Source: Acidobacteriota bacterium (GTDB lineage Bacteria > Acidobacteriota > Terriglobia > Terriglobales > Acidobacteriaceae). Taken from it: a stretch of 64,000 bases of DNA. The notes below the pieces were generated by a model. It was given only the letters and a program-made list of their open reading frames with translations, was not told the origin of the DNA and did not search any database. The translations under genes were made by a program, and so were the position numbers. Below are positions 17,955 to 27,300 of this stretch, piece after piece. The first letter of the stretch is position 1; each line of letters opens with the position of its first letter. The stretch spans positions 69,464 through 133,463 of the forward strand of contig JAJYCQ010000001.1 in assembly GCA_021778315.1 (NCBI GenBank), written 5' to 3'.

Positions 17955-19325
17955 GTGGGTGGCAACTGGAGCAGGCGGGAATTTCTGGGTGGTGCAGCAG
18001 GTTCGGCGGCGGCGCTTGCGTTGGGTACTGGAGGCGTGGGCTCGAAGGCGTTTGCGCAGAGTGTTGCGCCGTTGCGAGGAAGATTTCTGACGCATGTTTC
18101 GGTGGTGCGCGTGAACCAGATTGAGGTGACGCCGAGCCGCTCGATTGGCCTGGATGAGTCTCCGGAAAATAGCCCGGCAAAGATACGTGCGCGGCGCGAT
18201 GCGTTTGCGCGGGGGTGTCCAGATGGGAAGATGACGTGGGCGATTAGCTGGCTTGCTCTGATCGATCAGCGCAAGGAATATCAGGAGGCGAGGAAGCTGC
18301 TGGCGTCGTTCCATGATCGCTACGGTGATGAGATTACGTTTATTCCTGGAGGGTATTTCGCTCCGATGTACGACACGCGCGAGCACATACGCGCGACGAT
18401 GCATAAGGCGTTGGGGATGGTGTCGGGCATGGTCGGCGGAGGGTATCGGCCGGAGTGCGTGGTGGCGGGATTCATGGATGCGGAGGATCAGAGATTCCTC
18501 GCAAACGAGGAGGGAATTCATGTGTGCCAAGGGCAGATATGGAGCCAGCACGGCATCGATCATGGCGATGGTGACGGAGGCATCTGCTACCCGTACTACC
18601 CGAGCCGCGAGCATTATCTGAAGCCCGCGCAGGGAGCTGCGGATTTCATCGATAGCGTGTGTCTCGACGGATGGACGTGTGATTTTCTTGCAGCGCGGCG
18701 AGAGGGATTTCAGGGGGGATTCAACAGCCGGATGGGCGTGGGGCCGATTGAGACGGTGGGGAATCTGGGCAAGGACGTCGGGCGCAAAGAGATGATGGAC
18801 ACGACCGCGGTACACTTCGACAGCGGCGCGAAGATGAATGGATTTGGGTGGGTGACGGCGATCTGGGAGGTGTCGATCGGGCACGACGAGGACCTGACGT
18901 ATTGGCTGCAGGCGATGCGCGAACGTTGGCCGGATACGCAGGTGATGACCGAGGGAGCGTTCGGGTTGGAATGGCGGAAACATACTCCGAATAATTCGCT
19001 GCTGAACTATCGCTTCGATGAAAAGGGGACGGGCGCTCCGGGTTCGGAGAAAGACCTGGAGATCGAGTGGTTCATGAACCGCGAGTTTCGCTTGGCGCTG
19101 CTGCGCGACTGGAAGACGGAGAGTCCGTGGATGGCGATCGACTTCACTCGGTATGACCTGAAGGCCGCGGAGCCGAAGGGGTTGCAGCGTGAGTGGAGCC
19201 TGATGAATGTGCTGAATCAGAAAGGCATACGGGCGCAGGATAAGCCGATGCGGCTGGGACAGATCAGTGCCGAAGATCAACGCATGATTTATGCGATGTA
19301 TCCGAAGCTGAAGAGCGAGGCTTGA
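17955..19325 (+). CDS. Tat-exported DUF3863 protein
   Basis: 456 residues, GTG start with GGAGGT five bases upstream. The N-terminus is a Tat signal: SRREFLGGAAGSAAALALG with the twin Arg at 7-8, and cleavage near AFAQ. The mature part reads like DUF3863, a family of large exported proteins often found next to sugar-active genes in Bacteroidetes and acidobacteria. Visible pieces include FHDRYGDEITFIPGGYFAP, YRPECVVAGFMDAED, GGICYPYYPSREHYL and EVSIGHDEDLTYWLQAM. The many Asp/Glu/His/Trp residues and the polysaccharide-deacetylase-like layout suggest a carbohydrate-active fold, but I cannot point to catalytic residues. Function unknown. Confidence 0.82.
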   Translation: MGGNWSRREFLGGAAGSAAALALGTGGVGSKAFAQSVAPLRGRFLTHVSVVRVNQIEVTPSRSIGLDESPENSPAKIRARRDAFARGCPDGKMTWAISWLALIDQRKEYQEARKLLASFHDRYGDEITFIPGGYFAPMYDTREHIRATMHKALGMVSGMVGGGYRPECVVAGFMDAEDQRFLANEEGIHVCQGQIWSQHGIDHGDGDGGICYPYYPSREHYLKPAQGAADFIDSVCLDGWTCDFLAARREGFQGGFNSRMGVGPIETVGNLGKDVGRKEMMDTTAVHFDSGAKMNGFGWVTAIWEVSIGHDEDLTYWLQAMRERWPDTQVMTEGAFGLEWRKHTPNNSLLNYRFDEKGTGAPGSEKDLEIEWFMNREFRLALLRDWKTESPWMAIDFTRYDLKAAEPKGLQREWSLMNVLNQKGIRAQDKPMRLGQISAEDQRMIYAMYPKLKSEA

Positions 19326-19372
19326 CGAGGGGTGATGACGGCAGATGGTGGGTTGCTGCGAAAATAGTAGGA

Positions 19373-20689
19373 ATGCAGAAGACGTCAGATGCACCGTCTG
19401 TAATCGGGATCGATTTCGGAACAACCAATAGTTCGATGGCCCTTGCGGGAGAGGATGCGCAGGTGCAGCTCGCGTCGTTTCGCGCGCGAGGAGCGGAGAC
19501 GTTTTCGTCGCGGTCGGTGCTGTATCTGGAGAGGATCAAGGATGCGAGCGGGGTGCGGCGAACGCACACGTGGACGGGGCCGGATGCGATTGAGCATTAC
19601 CTGGAGGCAGAGGAAAAGGGACGGCTGATCCAGTCGCTGAAGTCGTATCTGCCGAGCCGCACGCTGACGGGAACGGGAATCTTTGGGCGTCGCTACAGCT
19701 TTGAAGATCTGGTGGCTCGCATCCTCTCTGATTTGCGCGAGCATGCGGAGCGGCAGTTTGGGCGACCGATTCGTCATGCGATGGTGGGGCGTCCGGTTCG
19801 CTTTGTGGGAGCGGAGACGGAGGAAGATGATGCGTATGCGGTCTCTCGTTTGCGCAGTGCGTTTGCGCTGGCGGGTTTTGAGTCCGTGGAGTTGGAGTTG
19901 GAGCCTGTGGCGGCGGCGTATTCGTATCAAGCGACGCTGGACCACGATGAGTTGATCTTGATTGGGGACTTCGGCGGAGGCACCAGCGACTTTTCGCTGC
20001 TGCGTGTGGGGCCGGGTGTGCGGCGGCGCGGACGGACGCCGCAGGATGTGCTGGGCAACAGCGGCGTGCGGCTTGCTGGCGATTCGTTCGATGCGCGGCT
20101 GGTGCGGAAGCTGGTGTCGCCGGCGCTGGGTTCGGACTCGTATGCGAGGTCGATGAACAAGATTCTGCCCGCGGTTCCGGCGTGGATTTATGCGAACCTC
20201 GAGCGCTGGCATTACCTGTCGTTCCTGCGCACGCATGAGGTGACGGAGATCCTTCGCAGCGCTCGGCTGCGGGCGCTGGAGCCGGAGAAGATCAAGGCTC
20301 TGAGCACGCTGATTGAGGAAGATCTTGGCTATCAACTGCACCAGGCAGTGCAGCGCGTGAAGTTTGAGTTGTCACATGCGGAGAGCGCGGTGTTTCGGTT
20401 TCGCGATGGCAGCATGGAGCTGGAGATTCCGGTGACGCGCACGGAGTTTGAGGGCTGGATATCGGACGAGTTGCGCTCGATTGAGCGCTGCGTGGACGAG
20501 TTGCTGGAGACGTCAGGTGTGAGCGCTCGGGATGTAGATTGCGTGTTTCTGACGGGAGGAAGTTCGTTTGTGCCGGCGGTGCGTCGTATATTTGCGAAGC
20601 GGTTTGGCGAGACTCGCATTCGCAGCGGCAATGAGTTCACGTCGGTGGCACATGGCCTGGCGCTGCGTGCGCAGGAGTCGTTGCGGTAA
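19373..20689 (+). CDS. YegD-like Hsp70 family ATPase
   Basis: 438 residues from the first ATG; in-frame TTG codons lie upstream at 19322, overlapping the DUF3863 stop. The actin-like ATPase signatures are present: VIGIDFGTTNSS (phosphate 1), LILIGDFGGGTSDFSLLRVG (phosphate 2) and VFLTGGSSFVPAVRRIFAKRFG (adenosine). There is no DnaK-type substrate-binding domain, and the length matches E. coli YegD (about 450). Such proteins are predicted chaperone-like ATPases of unknown client. It follows the DUF3863 gene so closely that the two are probably co-transcribed (inference). The RRRGRT stretch after the phosphate-2 motif is unusual and basic. Confidence 0.88.
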   Translation: MQKTSDAPSVIGIDFGTTNSSMALAGEDAQVQLASFRARGAETFSSRSVLYLERIKDASGVRRTHTWTGPDAIEHYLEAEEKGRLIQSLKSYLPSRTLTGTGIFGRRYSFEDLVARILSDLREHAERQFGRPIRHAMVGRPVRFVGAETEEDDAYAVSRLRSAFALAGFESVELELEPVAAAYSYQATLDHDELILIGDFGGGTSDFSLLRVGPGVRRRGRTPQDVLGNSGVRLAGDSFDARLVRKLVSPALGSDSYARSMNKILPAVPAWIYANLERWHYLSFLRTHEVTEILRSARLRALEPEKIKALSTLIEEDLGYQLHQAVQRVKFELSHAESAVFRFRDGSMELEIPVTRTEFEGWISDELRSIERCVDELLETSGVSARDVDCVFLTGGSSFVPAVRRIFAKRFGETRIRSGNEFTSVAHGLALRAQESLR

Positions 20690-20728
20690 CCGGTCAAGGT
20701 GGATGCAGTGCTTCGATAGAATTGAGGG

Positions 20729-22480
20729 ATGGCAACACCGCGTGTAAAGACGCAGTTTGTGGAGACGTCACTGAGTGGGCTGGGGTTGTTGGGGACGCCG
20801 ATCTTCAACAAGGGAACGGCGTTTCCGGCGTCCGAGCGCGATGAATTTTCGTTGCATGGCTTGTTGCCTCCGCATATTGGCACGCTCGATGAGCAGGTGG
20901 AGCGGCGGCTGAAGGCGTTTCGCGCACTGCCCGATGACTTCGCAAAGTACACGTTCATGCGCGATCTGCAGGACCTGAACGAGACGCTGTTTTATGCGCT
21001 CATCACGCGCAACATCGAGGAGATGCTGCCGATCGTGTACACGCCGGCGGTGGGCGAGGGCTGCCAGCGGTTCTCGGAGATTTGGCGCAAGTCGCGCGGA
21101 GTGTTTCTCAGCTACCCGAACCGCGATCGCATCGAGACGATCCTCGGGCATCCGCGCTATGACGGCGTGCGCTGCATCGTCGTATCCGACGGCGAGCGCA
21201 TCCTGGGGCTCGGCGATCAGGGCGCTGGGGGCATGGGGATTCCTATCGGCAAGCTCGCTCTGTACACGGCGCTGGCGGGGATTCATCCGCTGAAGTGCCT
21301 CCCAGTATTTCTCGATGTGGGCACGGACAACGCTGCTCGTATCGCCGATCCGCTGTACATCGGATGGCGGCATGAGCGTGTGCGCGGCGCGGAGTATGAG
21401 AAGTTTGTCGATAGCTTTGTGCGAACCGTGAAGAAGCGCTGGCCACACGTGCTGCTGCAGTGGGAAGACTTCGCCGGACACAACGCATCGCGGCTGCTGG
21501 AGCGCTATCGTGAGGTGCTACCGAGCTTCAACGACGACATTCAGGGAACTGCTGCGGTGGCCGTTGCGACGGTGCTGGCGGGAGTGAATGTAACGGGCGT
21601 TCCGCTGACCGAGCAGCGATTTGTGGTGTTCGGATTCGGCTCGGCGGGGCTGGGGATTACGGAGCTCCTACGCAAGGCGCTGATGAATGCGGGGCTGAGT
21701 GATCGCGAGGCTCGCGCACGTTTCTATGCAGTCGATAAAGATGGACTGCTGGTGGAAGGAATGGACGGGCTGTCGCGAGAGAAGGCGGGGTTTGCGAGGC
21801 CGTTGAGTGAGATTGCTGGATGGAGAGCGGTGGAACCCACATCTCAGAATCGAGATGTGGGGCACCCGAATTTCGGGGGCCGGAGGATTGGCTTGCTGGA
21901 GGTTGTCGAGCGAGTGCGGCCGACGGTGCTGCTCGGAGTTTCAGGACAGGCGGGAGCGTTCAGCGAGGACGTGGTGCGCGCGATGGCGAGAGGCCTGCAG
22001 CAGGAGGGTCGCGAGGTGCGTCCGGTGATTCTGCCGCTGTCGAACCCGACCAGCCGCTGCGAGGCGGCGCCCGCGGATGTGATTCGCTGGACTGAGGGTC
22101 GAGCGATTGTGGGGACAGGAAGTCCGTTCGGTGCAGTGCAGTTTGGGGACCAGGAGATCAAGGTCGCGCAGACGAATAATTCGTATATCTTTCCGGGGAT
22201 GGCGCTGGGCATTGTGAGCTCGCGCGCGAAGCAGGTGAGCGAGGGGATGATGATGGCGTCGGCGCTGGCGTTGGCCGAGCTATCGCCCACACGCACGAAT
22301 GCGAAGGGCGCGCTGCTGCCTCCGCTGGAGTCGCTGCGGTCGGTGTCGCTGAGCGTGGCGCTGGCGATTGGGCGGCAGGCCGAGCGCGAAGGCCTCGCGG
22401 AGATGAAGGGCGAGGCGTTTGTCGACGCCGTTCGCACGAACGTGTGGGAGCCGGTGTATCTGCCGTACCGGCGGAGGTAG
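20729..22480 (+). CDS. maeA: NAD-dependent malic enzyme
   Basis: 583 residues. It catalyses oxidative decarboxylation of L-malate to pyruvate with reduction of NAD. Landmarks are the substrate Tyr in VYTPAVGEGC, the conserved IVVSDGERILGLGDQGAGGMGIPIGKLALY (metal/substrate and Lys region), EDFAGHNASRLL, and the Asp-rich FNDDIQGTAAVAVA. The dinucleotide loop is FGFGSAGLGI. The length matches the large bacterial/eukaryotic type (about 560-580). Residues about 369-386 are an extra stretch encoded by a palindromic repeat (see separate entry), placed just before the conserved LLEVVERVRPTVLLGVSG. The rest of the fold looks intact, so the enzyme is probably active. Confidence 0.95.
   Translation: MATPRVKTQFVETSLSGLGLLGTPIFNKGTAFPASERDEFSLHGLLPPHIGTLDEQVERRLKAFRALPDDFAKYTFMRDLQDLNETLFYALITRNIEEMLPIVYTPAVGEGCQRFSEIWRKSRGVFLSYPNRDRIETILGHPRYDGVRCIVVSDGERILGLGDQGAGGMGIPIGKLALYTALAGIHPLKCLPVFLDVGTDNAARIADPLYIGWRHERVRGAEYEKFVDSFVRTVKKRWPHVLLQWEDFAGHNASRLLERYREVLPSFNDDIQGTAAVAVATVLAGVNVTGVPLTEQRFVVFGFGSAGLGITELLRKALMNAGLSDREARARFYAVDKDGLLVEGMDGLSREKAGFARPLSEIAGWRAVEPTSQNRDVGHPNFGGRRIGLLEVVERVRPTVLLGVSGQAGAFSEDVVRAMARGLQQEGREVRPVILPLSNPTSRCEAAPADVIRWTEGRAIVGTGSPFGAVQFGDQEIKVAQTNNSYIFPGMALGIVSSRAKQVSEGMMMASALALAELSPTRTNAKGALLPPLESLRSVSLSVALAIGRQAEREGLAEMKGEAFVDAVRTNVWEPVYLPYRRR
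21836..21877. repeat. Palindromic repeat element inside the malic enzyme gene
   Basis: Two adjacent hairpins. The first has perfect 10-bp arms (CCCACATCTC at 21836-21845 and its complement at 21852-21861) around a 6-base loop; the second is CCCGAA-T-TTCGGG at 21865-21877. It encodes in frame about 18 residues (EPTSQNRDVGHPNFGGRR) that I would not expect in this region of the malic enzyme family. It resembles REP/short palindromic elements that occur between genes. Only one copy is seen in this window. Confidence 0.7.
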
Positions 22481-22486
22481 TGTTGT

Positions 22487-22536
22487 CAGCTTCCAGCTTC
22501 CAGCTTCCAGCTAGAAGCTAAAGGCTAGAAGCTGGT
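22487..22536. repeat. 7-bp tandem repeat and imperfect hairpin between convergent genes
   Basis: CAGCTTC is repeated three times (22487-22507), followed by CAGCT, then GCTAGAAGCT appears twice. The left part pairs with the right part (CCAGCTT with AAGCTGG) to give an imperfect hairpin. It sits between the malic enzyme stop and the CsbD-like stop, so it may work as a terminator for both. Confidence 0.45.
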
Positions 22537-22543
22537 TCTTCGG

Positions 22544-22870
22544 CTAGCGATTGAAGTCGTGGATCGTCTGGCCGGCGGCTTGGGCCACGGCTCCGGCGGC
22601 GTCCTTGACGGAGCCGGCTACCTGGTCGACGACACCCTGGTTTGCGAGGTCGGCGTTGCCGGTGGCGTTGCCGAAACCCTCTTTCAGCTTGCCGACGAGG
22701 TTGGTTCCGGAGCCGCTGATGCGATTCTTCGAGCCCCACACGGAGGTGCGGCGAGCGGCGTTCTCAATGTCATCGTTGCCGGTCGCGTACTCAGGGCCGG
22801 GTGTGTTGGCGACGACGTAGGCGGCGGCGACGAGACCGGCGGCCGCAATGATCCAGGGCAGAGCTTTCAT
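22544..22870 (-). CDS. Membrane-anchored CsbD-like stress protein
   Basis: 108 residues. The N-terminus MKALPWIIAAAGLVAAAYVV is a membrane helix or uncleaved signal. The C-terminal half is CsbD-like: VGKLKEGFGNATGNADLANQ followed by VVDQVAGSVKDAAGAVAQ, the amphipathic repeat found in general-stress proteins. Such proteins are usually soluble and about 60-70 residues long; the added N-terminal membrane segment is the unusual point. It starts with an ATG and has GGAG-like sequence upstream. It is divergent from the flavoprotein at 22977 and convergent with malic enzyme. No molecular function is established for the family. Confidence 0.78.
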   Translation of the reverse strand: MKALPWIIAAAGLVAAAYVVANTPGPEYATGNDDIENAARRTSVWGSKNRISGSGTNLVGKLKEGFGNATGNADLANQGVVDQVAGSVKDAAGAVAQAAGQTIHDFNR

Positions 22871-22976
22871 AGGTGTTCTCCTCGTGCGTTTGGATGCACG
22901 CGCGGCGCAAGGCGTTGGGTTTCCCTAGAATGGATTTGGAGCACATCAACAGGCGTGAAGAAGAGCGAAGGGTTAG

Positions 22977-24281
22977 ATGTCGGCGATGCCGCGGGATGAG
23001 GGAACGATGCAGTATGACGTGGTGGTGCTGGGCGCGGGTGCGGCCGGGATGATGTGTGCGTTTGAGGCCGGCCAGCGAGGTCGCCGCGTGCTGTTGCTCG
23101 AGCATGGCGAGCGTGTGGGGCAGAAGATTTTGATCTCCGGAGGAGGCCGCTGCAACTTCACGAATATTCATGCAACTGCAGCGAGTTTCCTGAGCGAGAA
23201 TCCGCACTTTGCGAAGTCCGCGCTGGCTCGCTTTACGCCGAAGGACTTTGTGGCGCTGGTGGAAAAGCACGGGATCAAGTATCACGAGAAGACGCTGGGG
23301 CAGTTGTTCTGCGATGACTCGGCGCGGCAGATTGTGACGATGCTGGAGAAGGAATGTGCGGGCGCTGGCGTGGAGACTCGCGTGGGCGTTAGCGTGGAGC
23401 GTGTGCGAACCCACCCCGCCGCGCAAACTACGCGCGTTGAGGCTGGGGCACTCGGTTTGGGTGCGAGGTTTGTGGTGGAGACGAGCGCGGGGAGTTTTGT
23501 TTGCTCGTCGGTGGTGGTGGCCACCGGTGGGCTGTCGATTCCGAAGATGGGAGCGACGGGGTTTGGGTATGAGGTGGCGCGGGAGTTTGGGCATGCGGTG
23601 ATTGAGCCTCGCGCGGGGCTGGTGCCGCTGATGTTTTCGGTGGGAGATCGCGAGCGATGGTGCGACCTGGCGGGGCTGTCGACGGAAGTAGTCGGGAGTG
23701 CGGTTGCGTCGGCGCGCGAAGGGCGGAAGCGAATTCCGCGGTCGGTGAAAGAGGACAAGTCGAAGGTGAAGTTTCGCGAGAAGCTACTGATCACGCATCG
23801 TGGATTGAGCGGGCCGGCAGTGCTGCAGGTGTCGTCGTACTGGAGCGTTGGGGGAGAGGTAACGTTCGACCTGGCTCCGGGGATGGAGGTGTTTCGGCCA
23901 CTGCTGCAGCAGACCGCGGGGCGCGACTGGAACAGCGCGTACGCAGCATTGCGGATGGTGCTCCCTACTCGAATGGCGGAGAGGTGGGTGCGGGTTCGGG
24001 CCAATGCGGGCACGGGCGATTGGACGAATGCGGGGATCACGAAGCTGGAGGCCGAGCTGCACGCGTGGACGCTGCGGCCGGATGGCAGCGAGGGATTTGC
24101 AAAGGCTGAGGTCACCGTTGGAGGAGTCGATACGAACGAGCTTGACGCTCGCACGATGGAGAGCAAGCGGGTTCCCGGCCTGTACTTTATCGGCGAGGTC
24201 GTGGACGTGACGGGGTGGCTGGGAGGCTATAACTTCCAGTGGGCATGGGCGAGCGCCGTGTCTGCGGGCGCTGCTGCGTAG
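22977..24281 (+). CDS. HI0933/YhiN-type FAD flavoprotein
   Basis: 434 residues. FAD binding is shown by DVVVLGAGAAGMMCAFEAG at the N-terminus, ISGGGRCNFTN (about 58-68), VVVATGGLSIPKMG, and the C-terminal GLYFIGEVVDVTGWLGGYNFQWAWASA. This is the HI0933/YhiN family of predicted NAD(P)/FAD oxidoreductases, whose reaction is unknown. There are three candidate starts: 22977 (GAAGG upstream), 22986, and 23007 (GAGGG upstream), where MQYDVVVLGAGAAG fits family members best. The wider frame is given here. It stands alone on the plus strand, divergent from the CsbD-like gene. Confidence 0.9.
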   Translation: MSAMPRDEGTMQYDVVVLGAGAAGMMCAFEAGQRGRRVLLLEHGERVGQKILISGGGRCNFTNIHATAASFLSENPHFAKSALARFTPKDFVALVEKHGIKYHEKTLGQLFCDDSARQIVTMLEKECAGAGVETRVGVSVERVRTHPAAQTTRVEAGALGLGARFVVETSAGSFVCSSVVVATGGLSIPKMGATGFGYEVAREFGHAVIEPRAGLVPLMFSVGDRERWCDLAGLSTEVVGSAVASAREGRKRIPRSVKEDKSKVKFREKLLITHRGLSGPAVLQVSSYWSVGGEVTFDLAPGMEVFRPLLQQTAGRDWNSAYAALRMVLPTRMAERWVRVRANAGTGDWTNAGITKLEAELHAWTLRPDGSEGFAKAEVTVGGVDTNELDARTMESKRVPGLYFIGEVVDVTGWLGGYNFQWAWASAVSAGAAA

Positions 24282-24342
24282 GGCGCTCCGGATGCTGCTG
24301 CGTGGGGTGTTCTGCGTACTGCTGCGTGCGGAGTTTCGTGCG
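24271..24342. repeat. Degenerate 24-bp tandem repeat after the flavoprotein
   Basis: CTGCTGCGT begins at 24271, 24295 and 24319, exactly 24 bases apart, with the 15 bases between diverged. The first copy covers the end of the flavoprotein gene. This suggests slippage or duplication at the gene end. Confidence 0.4.
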
Positions 24343-24344
24343 GT

Positions 24345-27300
24345 CTACTGCACGACAAGCGTTACGTTGACGCCGTGATTGAGGCCGGCGGACGACGCTC
24401 CGACGGTGAGCGTATAGGTGCCGGGTGCGGTCGGGGTCGCGAGGCCGGAGCCGCCCGACGCGGGGATGACGCGGCTGGCTCCGCAACCGCTGAACGCAGC
24501 CATTCCGCAGCCCAGCGCAAGGATCAGCGCCAGCCGGCTGAAGCGCCGACGTCGTGCTGCGATGGCCAGCGGCAGCAGCATCGCGAGCAGGATGGCGTTG
24601 CTCCGGCTGAAGAGTGTGGCTGGTGTCTTGAGCGCCGCGAGGGCGACATCGGTTTGGACCGTTACCGAGATCGTCGATGTTCCGCCCAACGGAGCGATTG
24701 ACGGACTGACGATGCAGGTGGAGTTGGCGGGAGCTCCGGTGCAGCTCAGCGCGACGTTCCCGGAGAGCCCGGTCATCGAGCTCAGCAGCATGGGGTAGTT
24801 GCCGCTCGCGCCAGAGCCCGCTAGCGTCAGTGTCGTCGCTCCGGACGGCGTGAGCGAGAAGTCGATGCCGGTGCCCGAGAGCGTCGTCGTCTGCATGCCG
24901 GACGGAGCGTTGTCTCTGAAGGTGAGCGTGCCTGCGATGTGCCCGGCGCTGGTGGGAGCGAAGACGACGGTGAGGGTGCAGGCAGCGTTGACGGCGAGGC
25001 TGGTGCCGCAGGTGTTGGCGGCGAGGTTGAAGCCCGGGGACACGGCGAGGTTCTTGATGGAGAGCGGAAGTCCGCCGTTGTTGGTGAGGACGAGGGCCTG
25101 GGAGAGCGCGGTGAGGCCCACGCCGGTGGCCGGAAAGCTCAGCGAGATCGGACTGAGCGACACCCCGGGTCCCGCAATGCCAGTGCCGCTGAGCGCCACG
25201 GTCTGGAAGTGGAACTGATCGGTGATGGTGAGCGTTGCGGTGCGGGTCCCCGTTGCGGTTGGAGAGAACAGGACCTTGAAGACGCAACTGGAGTTTGCCG
25301 CGAGAGAGTTGCCGCAGCCGTTCATGACGGAGAAGTCTCCGGGCGAGAGGCTCGCGGAGATGAGCGTTAGCGCGACGCCGCCTGCGTTGGTGAGCGTGAC
25401 CTGTTGCGCTGCGCTCGTCGTACCAATCTGCTGCTGGGCAAAGCTGAGCGAGAGCGGCGAGAGTGTGTCGGTCGCGGGAGCGTTGCCTGTGCCGGAGAGT
25501 TGCGCGGTCTGCGTCGCGGCGGACGGAGTTCCGCTGTTGTCGGCGATGGAGAGCGTTGCGGAGTGAACGCCGGCAGCGGTCGGCGAGAAGACGATGGAGA
25601 TCGAACAGGCGGTGGAGGGAGCGAGCATTGCGGTGCAGGTGTTCGCGTTGATCGTAAAGTCAGCCGGTTCGCCGAGGATGACCGGGGCCTGCAGCGTCGC
25701 CGCCGTGCCGCCAGTATTCGCGACGGTGATGATCTGCCGCGCGGAGGTCTGGTTCACCAGCGTCGCTGGAAAGACGAGCGCGAGCGGCGTCAGGATGATT
25801 GACGCAGGTGCCGTGCCCGTGCCGTCGAGCATCACCGTAGCCTGCCCGCCCGGAATGTTGGCGTAGATCGTGAGAAGGCCGGACCGGGCCCCGATGGCCG
25901 TGGGAGCGAACACAAGGTTGATCGTGCAGGTGGCGTTGACAGCGAGGGTTTGGCCAGCGCAGTTGTCAGTCTCTGTAAAGTCGCCCGTCAGCGCCGGTGT
26001 GCCGAAGGTGACGGGGCCGCTGCCGTTGCTGGTCAGCGTGAGCGTCTGCGAAGTCGACTGCGTTCCGACCTGCTGTGCCGCGAAGCTGAAGCTGGTAGCC
26101 GATAGGGTGATCGCTGGCTGGGCGGGAACGCTCGCCGTAAGCAGCGGCGTCTGCCACAGGCCGCGGCCGTAGGTGGCTGCCCGCAGCATGCCGCGGCGGC
26201 CGTCGCCGGTAGGAAGGTTGGCCGCGGCCGCCAGAGCGGTGACCGGAGCGTTGGGCAGCACCGTGCCCAGCACGCTCCAGCAGTTGGTCGTCGGACACGT
26301 TGTGATGGCCTGGGTCACATAGACTCCGCTGTCCATCGCGACGTACACCGTGTTCGCGTCGTTGGGGTCCACGACGACGGCATTCGCGGGAGCATTGGGA
26401 AGGTTGGCGCTGAGGTTCAGCCAGCTGCCTCCGAAGTTGGTCGAGCGATACACGTGCGGTACGCCGAAGCCCATCACCGTTGCATAGACCGTCGCTCCCG
26501 TCGCATCGTGAGGATCGACGGCGATGGACGAGATATCGAAGTGGCCGGGATTGAAGACGTGGGCGTTCGCGATGTCGTTGGTTACCGGAGCGAGCGCAGC
26601 GTCGGTCCACGCAATGGCGCTCGTCGCGGTATTCGCGGAGGTGGTGACGAAGAGGTGTCCGGCCTTGCTGTTGCCACCGTCGAGCGAGCCTGCGATCCCC
26701 GCATAGATAACCTTGGAGCCCGAGTTTTGCAGGTTGGAGCTGACCATGTTCGGGCCACCCGCGGCAATTGAGCGGATCAGCGCGCTGTACTGCGAGCAAG
26801 GCGTCGTGATGCCGCCGAACGCCGGGCTGATCGCATTCGCGTTGGTCCAGGTTGAGCTGTTCGACGCCGCTCCCCGCCAGATGCGGCATGTCCCGACGAT
26901 CAGACTGGAGGTCAGCGAAGGGTCAAGCAGCGTCGGTGTATCCAGCAAACCAGCATCTCCGTTGACCTGCGCTGCTCCGATGGTTGCCGGAGGAAGGAAG
27001 TCTCCCGCGACGCAGTTTACGCCCAGCGGGCACGCAACGAGGTTCACTCCCGCACCGATGGCGACCAGCCAGTTCGACGGAGTATTGGGGTCGATCGACG
27101 GATAGCCTCCCTCGCCTGCGGAGAGCTGCGGCCACGCGCTGAGGGCAGAGGCGGTCGAGGTCGCCGCCGAGCCATTCGCTCCGAGCCCGGCGATCAGCGT
27201 GTTCGCTGCCGTGGGATCCTGAGCAAAGCCGACGACCTCTGCCAGCGAGCCGCCCGAGCCCAGAGCGCTGTTGAGGTTCTCGAAGTGAGCGTTGTCGCCC

